From NCBI RefSeq assembly GCF_039541115.1, contig NZ_BAABFP010000005.1, positions 542,447 to 606,446 on the forward strand: DNA of 64,000 nucleotides, in the 5' to 3' direction. Below, one piece after another: positions 57,285 to 64,000 of this stretch; the first letter of the stretch is position 1; every line of letters begins with the position of its first letter. Below the pieces are notes generated by a model. The model worked only from the letters and a program-made list of their open reading frames with translations, was not told the DNA's origin and made no database searches. This DNA is from Angustibacter luteus. Its GTDB lineage: Bacteria; Actinomycetota; Actinomycetes; Actinomycetales; Angustibacteraceae. Made by a program: the position numbers and the translations under genes.

Positions 57285-58072
57285 GCGAGCACCAGAACCA
57301 CCGCAAGGTCCGGATCGGCGTCCAGCTGCAGCCGCAGCACGCCGAGTGGTCCGACCTGCGCCGCGCGGTGGTCGCGGCCGAGGAGGCCGGAGTCGACGTG
57401 GCCTTCAACTGGGACCACTTCTACCCGTTGTACGGCGAGCCGGAGGGCAAGCACCTCGAGTGCTGGACGGTGCTGGCGGCCTGGGCCGAGATCACCTCGC
57501 GGGTCGAGATCGGCGCGCTGGTGACCTGCAACTCCTACCGCAACCCCGAGCTGCTGGCCGACATGTCCCGCACCGTCGACCAGATCAGCGACGGCCGGCT
57601 GATCCTCGGCATCGGGGCCGGCTGGTTCGAGAAGGACTACGACGAGTACGGGTACGAGTTCGGCACCGCGGGCTCGCGCCTCGCCGACCTGGCACAGGCG
57701 CTGCCGCGGATCGAGAAGCGGCTGGGCCGGCTCTACCCGGCGCCCACCCGCAAGATCCCGGTGCTCATCGGCGGCGGCGGCGAGAAGAAGACGCTGCGCA
57801 TGGTGGCCAAGCACGCCGACATCTGGCACAGCTTCGGCGACGCCGACGTGGTCGAGCGCAAGGTCGCCATCCTCGACGAGTGGTGCGCGACCGAGGGCCG
57901 CGACCCCGCGCAGATCGAGCGGTCCGTCGGGGTCTCGGGCGATCCGGCCGCGACGGGGCCGCGGTTGCACGAGCTCGGCGTCCGGCTGTTCACCGTCGGG
58001 CTCGGCGGGCCCGACTACGACCTGGGCCAGCTGCGGGACTGGGTGGCCTGGCGGGACGAGGTCAACGCCTGA
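57281..58072 (+). CDS. F420-dependent LLM oxidoreductase (Rv1855c-like)
   Basis: A 263-residue luciferase-fold enzyme. [53 protein letters not shown] and [26 protein letters not shown] correspond closely to the Rv1855c group of F420-using enzymes. It is the second F420-type enzyme in the window. GTG start overlaps glgC (GTGA), so it is translated with the glycogen gene; a metabolic connection is unknown. Confidence 0.92.
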   Translation: MSEHQNHRKVRIGVQLQPQHAEWSDLRRAVVAAEEAGVDVAFNWDHFYPLYGEPEGKHLECWTVLAAWAEITSRVEIGALVTCNSYRNPELLADMSRTVDQISDGRLILGIGAGWFEKDYDEYGYEFGTAGSRLADLAQALPRIEKRLGRLYPAPTRKIPVLIGGGGEKKTLRMVAKHADIWHSFGDADVVERKVAILDEWCATEGRDPAQIERSVGVSGDPAATGPRLHELGVRLFTVGLGGPDYDLGQLRDWVAWRDEVNA

Positions 58073-58133
58073 CCCGCGTCTCGGCAGGCGAGTCGGCCAG
58101 GTCCGCGTCCCGGGCAGTGGGTAGCCTCGGCCC

Positions 58134-59360
58134 GTGATCGAGGTCCCGCCGCGCAGCACGGACGAACCGACCCTGCTCGTGACCCTGACCGGCGACGACC
58201 GGCCGGGTGTCACCTCGGCGCTCTTCTCCGCCCTGGCCGCGACCCCGGCGACGGTGCTGGACGTAGAGCAGGTCGTGGTCCGCGGGCAGCTGACCCTCGC
58301 CGTCCTGCTCACGACCGGCGGTAGTGAGAGCGTGCGCGCGGCGGCGCTGGACGTCGCGGACGAGCTGGACATGAAGGTGCGGTGCAAGCGCGGCACCGGC
58401 GACACCGCCCACCGCCGCGAGGGCCGCCTGCACGTCACGCTGCTGGCCGCCCCGCTCCTGCCCGCCGCGGTCGCGGCCGTCGCCGAGAAGCTGGCCGAGC
58501 AGGACGCCAACATCGACCGCATCCGGCGCATCTCCCGCTGGCCGGTGACCACCGTCGAGATCGACGTGTCGGGCGGGGACGTGCGCTCGCTGCGGCGCGA
58601 GGTGTCGGTCACGGCTGCGGCGCACGGGATCGACGTCGCGGTCTCCCCCGCCGGCCTGGCCCGGCGCGGCCGCCGGCTGGTCGTGATGGACGTCGACTCC
58701 ACCCTCATCCAGGGTGAGGTCATCGAGATGCTCGCCGAGCGCAGCGGCCGGGTCGACGAGGTCGCGGCCATCACCGAGCGGGCCATGCGCGGCGAGCTCG
58801 ACTTCGCAGCCAGCCTGCACCAGCGGGTGGCGGCGTTGGCCGGCCTCCCGTCGTCCGTGCTCGACGACGTCCGCCGGGCCGTCGAGCTCACCCCGGGGGC
58901 CCGTACCTGCGTACGCACGTTGCAGCGTCTCGGCTTCACCGTGGCGCTGGTGTCCGGCGGCTTCCTCGAGGTGGTCGAACCGCTGGCCGCCTCGCTCGGC
59001 ATCACCCACGTCGAGGCCAACCGGCTGGAGGTCGTCGACGGTCGGCTCACCGGGCGGGTGCTCGGCGACGTGGTGGACCGTGCGGGAAAGGCTGCGGCGC
59101 TGCGGCGCTTCGCCGCGGCCGAGGGCCTGTCGTTGTCCCGCACCGTCGCGATCGGGGACGGCGCCAACGACCTCGACATGCTGGACACGGCGGGGCTGGG
59201 CATCGCCTTCAACGCCAAGCCCGTCGTGCGTCAGCAGGCGGACGCCACCGTCAACGTCCCCTTCCTGGACGCCGTCCTGTACTTGCTGGGCATCCCCCGC
59301 GAGGAGGTCGAGGAGGCCGACGCGGCCGACGGCTTCGAGGTGGACGCCCTCCCCGACTAG
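58134..59360 (+). CDS. serB: Phosphoserine phosphatase with N-terminal ACT domains
   Basis: A 408-residue SerB of the mycobacterial SerB2 type. Two ACT-like domains (LLVTLTGDDRPGVTSALFSAL at 14-34; RLHVTLLAAPLLPAAVAAVAEKLAEQ at 98-123), expected to bind serine for feedback, precede the HAD phosphatase: DVDSTLIQGEVIEMLAE (186-202), SGGF, and GDGANDLDML (about 344). It carries out the last step of serine synthesis. GTG start. It ends before a hairpin of repeat elements. Confidence 0.96.
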   Translation: MIEVPPRSTDEPTLLVTLTGDDRPGVTSALFSALAATPATVLDVEQVVVRGQLTLAVLLTTGGSESVRAAALDVADELDMKVRCKRGTGDTAHRREGRLHVTLLAAPLLPAAVAAVAEKLAEQDANIDRIRRISRWPVTTVEIDVSGGDVRSLRREVSVTAAAHGIDVAVSPAGLARRGRRLVVMDVDSTLIQGEVIEMLAERSGRVDEVAAITERAMRGELDFAASLHQRVAALAGLPSSVLDDVRRAVELTPGARTCVRTLQRLGFTVALVSGGFLEVVEPLAASLGITHVEANRLEVVDGRLTGRVLGDVVDRAGKAAALRRFAAAEGLSLSRTVAIGDGANDLDMLDTAGLGIAFNAKPVVRQQADATVNVPFLDAVLYLLGIPREEVEEADAADGFEVDALPD

Positions 59361-59370
59361 CCGCCCCCTC

Positions 59371-59456
59371 CCCGTGATCATGCACGTTCGCCCCCCTCCG
59401 CGGTGATCATGCACGTTCGCCCCTGGTCTGCCGGGGCGAACGTGCATGATCACGGG
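59371..59456. repeat. 21-base repeat, two direct and one inverted copy
   Basis: gtgatcatgcacgttcgcccc occurs at 59374-59394 and 59403-59423, and inverted at 59433-59453. The second and third copies form a 21-base-pair stem with a nine-base loop; the first and third can instead pair over 24 bases. It fills the gap between the convergent serB and SixA-like genes and can terminate both. The identical copies suggest a mobile or genome-wide repeat family. Confidence 0.9.
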
Positions 59457-59472
59457 ATTGGGGGCAGTGCGG

Positions 59473-59985
59473 CTAGCCGCGGGGGGCCGCGAACGCGGTC
59501 AGCCGGCAGCTGCCCGGCGCCAGCTCGCGCCAGGGTCCGGCGAGCTCCAGGACCGCCACCCCGCTGGTCGTGAACCCTTCGCGCAGCGCCTGCTCCGCCC
59601 GCGGGTCCGCCGAACCGGCCAGCGCCGACGCCACGGCCGACTGGGTCGGCTCGTGGCCCACCACGGCGACGACGCGGACGTGGTCGTCCACCTCACGCAG
59701 CTGGGTCAGCACGCCGGACGCCGACGTCTCGTAGAGCGCGTCCCGGACGTCGACCGGCGGCGCGTCGTCCAGCTCGGCAGCGGCCAGCTCCCAGGTCTGC
59801 CGGGCGCGCTCCGCACTCGAGCAGAGGACGAGGTCCGGGCGCAGTCCGTGCTCGGTGAGCCAGCGGCCGAGCGCGGGTGCGTCCCGTCGTCCGCGATCGT
59901 TCAGCGGGCGCTCGTGGTCGGCCACCCCGGCGTTCTGGTCGGACTTGGCGTGCCGGACGACGAGCAGCTGGCGTTCCGCGGTCAT
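59473..59985 (-). CDS. SixA-like phosphohistidine phosphatase
   Basis: A 170-residue histidine phosphatase of the SixA type. The RHAK motif is LLVVRHAKSDQNA, the second catalytic His is in VAVVGHEPTQSAVA, and the ASSAERARQTW-like segment (LCSSAERARQTWE) is present. SixA dephosphorylates phosphohistidine in phosphotransfer proteins; the actinobacterial members' substrates are unknown. ATG at 59985 preferred; an in-frame GTG at 60003 would add six residues. Divergent from cphB. Confidence 0.9.
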   Translation of the reverse strand: MTAERQLLVVRHAKSDQNAGVADHERPLNDRGRRDAPALGRWLTEHGLRPDLVLCSSAERARQTWELAAAELDDAPPVDVRDALYETSASGVLTQLREVDDHVRVVAVVGHEPTQSAVASALAGSADPRAEQALREGFTTSGVAVLELAGPWRELAPGSCRLTAFAAPRG

Positions 59986-60005
59986 GCCGCCATTCTGGCC
60001 CACCC

Positions 60006-60077
60006 TTGCTCAGCCAGAGCCGCGCGAAGCTGCTCGGCCAGCGGTCTGGGGCGAGCAAAGCAGCGCGGCGTGAGCAA
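60006..60077. repeat. Large imperfect inverted repeat before cphB
   Basis: Three matching arm pairs are nested: ttgctca (60006-60012) with tgagcaa (60071-60077), gccgcgc (60019-60025) with gcgcggc (60063-60069), and tgctcg (60031-60036) with cgagca (60052-60057). It fills most of the divergent gap between the SixA-like gene and cphB and could fold as a long hairpin or be a REP-like element. Confidence 0.65.
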
Positions 60078-60108
60078 CCGGGGAGGGCGGGCCGCCTAGG
60101 GTGGACAG

Positions 60109-60969
60109 ATGCAAGGGCCTCCCCGCACGCGGCTCCTGGTCATCGGCGGCGCCGAGGACAAGGTGGGCACCGCCCGTGTCCTGCGCCGCTTCGTCCGGCT
60201 CGCCGGTGGCGCCCAGGCCCGCCTCCTGGTGCTGCCGACCGCCTCGATGGTCGAGGACGAGATGGTCGAGACCTACCGGACGGCGTTCGGGCGGATCGGC
60301 GTCGACCAGGTCAGCGCGGTGCAGCCCACCTCACGGGCCGAGGCCGACGACCCGGGGCTCGCGGCCCAGGTCGACGCGGCGACCGGCATCTTCATGACGG
60401 GCGGCAACCAGCTCAAGCTGGCCCAGCTCGTCGTGGGCACCGCGCTCGGCAACGCCATCGTGGACGCCTACCGACGCGGCGTGGTGGTGGCCGGCACGTC
60501 GGCCGGCGCCAGCATCATGAGCGCGCACATGATCGCCCTCGGCGAGGAGGGCATCACCCCCCGCCAGCGCGCCAGCCAGCTCTCCGCCGGGCTGGGCCTG
60601 CTGCCGGGCGTGATCGTGGACCAGCACTTCGACCAGCGCGCCCGGTACGGCCGGCTGCTGTCGATGGTGGCCCTGTCACCGCACCTGATCGGCATGGGCG
60701 TCGACGAGGACACGGCCGCGCTCGTCACCGACGGCCGACGCGTCGAGGTGGTCGGCACCGGTGCCGTCTTCGTGGTCGACGCGGCGCGCGCAGTCACCAA
60801 CGCCGCCGAGGCCCCCGAGGGCGCTCCCGTGCTCGTCTCGGGTGCCACCGTGCACACCCTGCCGACCGGCGCGCGGTTCGACCTGGAGGCTCGCGCGCTC
60901 GAGAAGTTCGCCCCCCGGCGGGTCGATCCGGCAGTTGCCGCCCTCGCGAGTGGCGCACGACGGCGCTGA
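60109..60969 (+). CDS. cphB: Cyanophycinase CphB
   Basis: A 286-residue serine exopeptidase that degrades cyanophycin to beta-Asp-Arg dipeptides. The catalytic nucleophile is S131 in GTSAGASIMS; the His is in the VDQHFDQRARYGRL segment; GIFMTGGNQLKL is also a family landmark. Length agrees with known cyanophycinases (~270-290). No signal peptide, so intracellular, suited to mobilising the polymer made by CphA next door. It starts 51 bases before cphA begins (end to start) and the two are surely an operon. Confidence 0.95.
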   Translation: MQGPPRTRLLVIGGAEDKVGTARVLRRFVRLAGGAQARLLVLPTASMVEDEMVETYRTAFGRIGVDQVSAVQPTSRAEADDPGLAAQVDAATGIFMTGGNQLKLAQLVVGTALGNAIVDAYRRGVVVAGTSAGASIMSAHMIALGEEGITPRQRASQLSAGLGLLPGVIVDQHFDQRARYGRLLSMVALSPHLIGMGVDEDTAALVTDGRRVEVVGTGAVFVVDAARAVTNAAEAPEGAPVLVSGATVHTLPTGARFDLEARALEKFAPRRVDPAVAALASGARRR

Positions 60970-61020
60970 TCAGGGCATGATCGGCACGTCCGTCCCTGAC
61001 CGCAGCCGACTGGAGCGCCG

Positions 61021-63792
61021 ATGAGCGACGAGCAGCCGTCCCCGGACCTGACGATCGTCCAGGTCCGCGTCTACCGCGGTCCCAACGTCTGGTCCTACGA
61101 CAAGGCCCTGCACGTGGTCGTCGACCTGGGCGTCCTCGAGCAGTTCCCGACGAACACCCTGCCGGGCTTCACGGACCAGCTCCTCGAGCTGCTCCCGGGC
61201 CTGGAGGCGCACACCTGCTCGCGCGGGCACCGCGGCGGCTTCATCGAGCGGCTGCGCGAAGGCACCTGGCTCGGGCACGTCGCCGAGCACGTGGCCCTGC
61301 AGCTCCAGCAGGAGGCCGGCCACGACATCCGCCGCGGCAAGACCCGGCAGGTCAAGGGCGTGCCGGGCCGGTACAACATCGTCTTCTCGTACGTCGACGA
61401 GCGGGTCGCGCAGGCCGCCATCGCGCTGGCCGTCCGGCTGGTGAACCACCTCGTGCAGCCCGAGCCCGAGTTCGACTTCGCGGACCTGCTGGACACGTTC
61501 CTGCGGCAGGCCGAGCGGACCGCCTTCGGGCCGAGCACGGCAGCCATCCTGGAGGAGGCGGTGAGCCGCGACATCCCGTGGATCCGGCTCAACGAGCACT
61601 CCCTGGTGCAGCTCGGCCAGGGCGTCCACCAGCAGCGCATCCGGGCCACCATGACGTCGCAGACGAGCGCGCTCGCCGTGGACATCGCCGGCGACAAGGA
61701 GCTCACCGGCAAGCTGCTGGCGTCGGCCGGCCTGCCCACCCCCGGCACGGAGAGCGTGCGCAGCGCCGGGGCCGCGGTGACCATCGCGGACCGGATCGGC
61801 TACCCGGTCGTGATCAAGCCGCTGGACGGCAACCACGGGCGCGGGGTCTGCCTGGACCTCAAGGACGGGGACGCCGTCCGCGCCGCCTTCCCGACCGCCC
61901 AGGACCAGTCCCGGCGGGGCTGGGTCGTGGTCGAGTCGATGGTGACCGGCAAGGACTACCGCTGCCTCATCGTCGGCGGGCGCATGCAGGCCATCGCCGA
62001 GCGCGTCCCGGCCCACGTGGTCGGGGACGGCATGAGCACGGTGCAGGAGCTGGTGACCGAGACCAACGCGGACCCGCGCCGCGGGGTCGGGCACGAGAAG
62101 GTCCTCACCCGGATCAGCGTGGACGACGCCGCGGTGGAGCTGGTCCGCCAGCAGGGCTTCGGCATGGACGACGTCCCCCCGGCCGGCGAGATGGTCAAGC
62201 TGGCGCTGACCGGGAACATGTCGACCGGTGGCATCTCGGTCGACCGCACCTTCGAGGCGCACCCGGACAACGTGGAGATCGCCGAGGAGGCGGCCCGGGT
62301 GATCGGGTTGGACGTCGCGGGCATCGACTTCATCTGCCCGGACATCGCCCTGCCCGTGCGCGAGACCGGCGGCGCCATCTGCGAGGTCAACGCGGCGCCC
62401 GGCTTCCGGATGCACACCCACCCCACCGTCGGGGAGCCCCAGTTCATCGCCAAGCCGGTCGTCGACCTGCTCTTCCCGCCGGGCGCGCCGAGCCGGGTGC
62501 CGATCATCGCCGTCACCGGCACCAACGGGAAGACCACGACGTCGCGGATGATCGCGCACGTCTTCAAGGGTCTGGGCCGCAAGGTCGGCATGACCTCCAC
62601 CGACGGTGTCGTCATCGACGAGCGCCTGGTGATCCGGGCCGACGCGTCCGGGCCGAAGTCCGCCCGGATGGTGCTGCAGAACCCGCGGGTCGACCTGGCC
62701 GTGTTCGAGGTGGCCCGCGGGGGGATCCTGCGCGAGGGCCTGGGCTACGACCGGAACGACGTCGCCGTCGTGACCAACGTCGCCCCGGACCACCTGGGCA
62801 TGCGTGGCGTCGACACCCTCGAGCAGCTGGCCGAGGTCAAGGCCGTGGTCGTCGAGGCCGTCCCGCGGGACGGCGCCGCCGTGCTCAACGCCGACGACGC
62901 CCTGGTGCGCGGGATGCGCCGGCGCTGCTCGGGCGAGGTGGTCTGGTTCTCGCTGCAGGCCCCGGGCTCCGACGTCCGGGACATGATCGACGAGCACTGC
63001 CGCCGCGGCGGCAAGGCGCTGGTGCTGGACACCTCCGACAAGGGCGACATGATCGTCATCCGACACGGCCGCCGCACGATGCAGCTGGCCTGGACGCACC
63101 TGCTGCCGGCGACGTTCGGCGGCACCGCCCTGATGAACGTCGCGAACGCGATGGCCGCCGCGGGGGCCGCGTTCGCCGCGGGCGCTCCCCTGCACGACAT
63201 CCGCCAGGGTCTGCGCACGTTCAGCACGTCGTACTACCTGTCGCCGGGCCGGATGAACATGATCGACGTGCAGGGCACGGACGTCGTGGTCGACTACTGC
63301 CACAACCCGGCGGGCATGCGGGCGCTGGGCGACTTCGTGGAGCGCTTCGCGAACCGCCGTGACGCCAAAGCCGACCTCGGCAAGCCGTCGCGCATCGCGA
63401 TGATCGGTGCCGCCGGGGACCGGCGCGACGAGGACGTGCGCGAGCTGGGCGAGGTAGCCGCCGACTTCTTCGACGTCGTCGTCGTGCGCGAGGACGCGAA
63501 CCTGCGCCGCCGGGCGCCCGGCGAGGCGGCCGAGATGGTCGCCGACGGGGTGCGGGCCCGGATGGCCCAGGGTGCCCGGTGCAAGCAGGTCACGGTCGTC
63601 CCGGACGAGCTGGCGGCGGTCCGGCACTGCATGGCGCTGGCGAACCGCGGTGACCTGGTCGTGCTGTGCGCGGACAAGCACGCCGGGGTCCTCGCCGAGC
63701 TGGAGGGGCTGGCGCACCAGGCCCAGGCGGGGGCGCACCCGCAGGGGCTGGTCGGCGACCCGGACCTCGACCCGGCCGAGCTCAGGCCCTAG
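61021..63792 (+). CDS. cphA: Cyanophycin synthetase CphA
   Basis: A 923-residue non-ribosomal enzyme making the Asp-Arg polymer cyanophycin from aspartate, arginine and ATP. N-domain 1-160 with HVAEH (86-90, an HxxEH metal-peptidase-like motif reported to create primers in some CphAs); ATP-grasp domain with YPVVIKPLDGNHGRG and a metal-binding CEVNAAPGFRMHTHP, adding Asp; Mur-ligase domain with Walker A VTGTNGKTTTSRM (about 497-509) and the closing half, adding Arg. Length is typical (~870-920). The TAG stop shares CTAG with the next convergent gene. Confidence 0.97.
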   Translation: MSDEQPSPDLTIVQVRVYRGPNVWSYDKALHVVVDLGVLEQFPTNTLPGFTDQLLELLPGLEAHTCSRGHRGGFIERLREGTWLGHVAEHVALQLQQEAGHDIRRGKTRQVKGVPGRYNIVFSYVDERVAQAAIALAVRLVNHLVQPEPEFDFADLLDTFLRQAERTAFGPSTAAILEEAVSRDIPWIRLNEHSLVQLGQGVHQQRIRATMTSQTSALAVDIAGDKELTGKLLASAGLPTPGTESVRSAGAAVTIADRIGYPVVIKPLDGNHGRGVCLDLKDGDAVRAAFPTAQDQSRRGWVVVESMVTGKDYRCLIVGGRMQAIAERVPAHVVGDGMSTVQELVTETNADPRRGVGHEKVLTRISVDDAAVELVRQQGFGMDDVPPAGEMVKLALTGNMSTGGISVDRTFEAHPDNVEIAEEAARVIGLDVAGIDFICPDIALPVRETGGAICEVNAAPGFRMHTHPTVGEPQFIAKPVVDLLFPPGAPSRVPIIAVTGTNGKTTTSRMIAHVFKGLGRKVGMTSTDGVVIDERLVIRADASGPKSARMVLQNPRVDLAVFEVARGGILREGLGYDRNDVAVVTNVAPDHLGMRGVDTLEQLAEVKAVVVEAVPRDGAAVLNADDALVRGMRRRCSGEVVWFSLQAPGSDVRDMIDEHCRRGGKALVLDTSDKGDMIVIRHGRRTMQLAWTHLLPATFGGTALMNVANAMAAAGAAFAAGAPLHDIRQGLRTFSTSYYLSPGRMNMIDVQGTDVVVDYCHNPAGMRALGDFVERFANRRDAKADLGKPSRIAMIGAAGDRRDEDVRELGEVAADFFDVVVVREDANLRRRAPGEAAEMVADGVRARMAQGARCKQVTVVPDELAAVRHCMALANRGDLVVLCADKHAGVLAELEGLAHQAQAGAHPQGLVGDPDLDPAELRP

Positions 63793-64000
63793 CCGCCTCC
63801 GCCGACGTAGCGCAGCAGCACCGCCCGGTAGTCCTGGTCGTCAGGGTCGGCGGCGTGGGTGAGCAACGCCTCCATCAGGACGGCGAGCGCGCGGTCGCTG
63901 CGGGAGCCGGCCCGCAGCGCGAGGGCGTAGAACCCTTGGGCCGCAGCGCTCGAGGGGCGCTGCTCGCGCACCTGGGACAGGATGTCGAGCGCCTCCTCGA
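63789..64000 (-). CDS. TPR-like protein, N-terminus outside window
   Basis: Only the last 70 residues are inside the window; the start lies beyond the right edge. The helical-hairpin spacing (EEALDILSQVREQRPSSAAAQGFYALALRAGSRSDRALAVLMEALLTHAA) resembles tetratricopeptide repeats. It ends ...LLRYVGGGG with TAG sharing the CTAG of cphA. Function not inferable from this fragment. Confidence 0.6.
   Translation of the reverse strand, partial: EEALDILSQVREQRPSSAAAQGFYALALRAGSRSDRALAVLMEALLTHAADPDDQDYRAVLLRYVGGGG

Overview
This is a 64 kb stretch of a very GC-rich chromosome from an actinomycete. The evidence is lineage-marker genes: a proteasomal AAA ATPase (ARC/Mpa type) ending in a GQYL docking tail, the mycothiol ligase MshC, two F420-type luciferase-like oxidoreductases, actinobacterial families (SCO1664-like, DUF3090, DUF5703, DUF5995), frequent GTG starts and many 4-base GTGA/TTGA gene overlaps. 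I cannot name the genus. Coding density is very high: no gap exceeds about 205 bases, so there is no gene-free stretch over 300 bases. There are no rRNA genes, CRISPR arrays or insertion sequences; one tRNA gene (Leu, GAG anticodon) is present.

Layout. 1-5.3 kb: the end of an SDR oxidoreductase gene, a secreted protein, then the leftward set M50 protease / tRNA m1A58 methyltransferase / proteasomal ATPase. 5.3-9.7 kb: RecB-family nuclease and a MacB/FtsX-type ABC pair. 9.7-14 kb: HAD phosphatase and cobalamin-dependent methionine synthase. 14-18.5 kb: PAC2 protein, then mshC with its SCO1664-like, DUF3090 and histidine-phosphatase neighbours. 18.5-31.9 kb: mostly housekeeping (CorA, UppP, F420 enzyme, aldo/keto reductase, amino-acid permease, M20 peptidase, tRNA-Leu, acyl-CoA dehydrogenase, a second ABC exporter). 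31.9-38.6 kb: an accessory haem-protein locus. 38.6-53.1 kb: DHA2 exporter, sirtuin, VWA/MoxR pair, HelD-type ATPase, SpoU methyltransferase, TSUP permease, SPFH/NfeD pair, lytic transglycosylase. 53.1-59.4 kb: lone ABC ATPase, unknown protein, glycogen genes glgA/glgC, F420 enzyme, serB. 59.4-64 kb: SixA-like phosphatase and the cyanophycin pair cphB-cphA.

The most interesting part is 31.9-38.6 kb. A tightly overlapping leftward operon encodes a conserved unknown protein, a membrane protein with an apparently duplicated HFAR-containing domain, a DyP-type peroxidase and a catalase-related haem protein. It faces a rightward pair: a small probable membrane protein and a large haem peroxidase closely resembling plant alpha-dioxygenases/cyclooxygenases. 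Fatty-acid dioxygenase plus catalase-related protein is the known logic of bacterial and coral oxylipin pathways, so this looks like a fatty-acid peroxidation module. Unusually, the dioxygenase keeps the catalytic Tyr and proximal His (Y-R-M-H) but has Lys where the distal haem His should be, and the catalase-related protein lacks the usual His-x-Lys-x-His-Gly segment. Other points of note are a 21-base repeat (two direct, one inverted copy) after serB, a large imperfect inverted repeat in front of cphB, a hairpin just inside the helD transcript start region, and a proteasomal ATPase gene without the pup-proteasome genes beside its 3' end.
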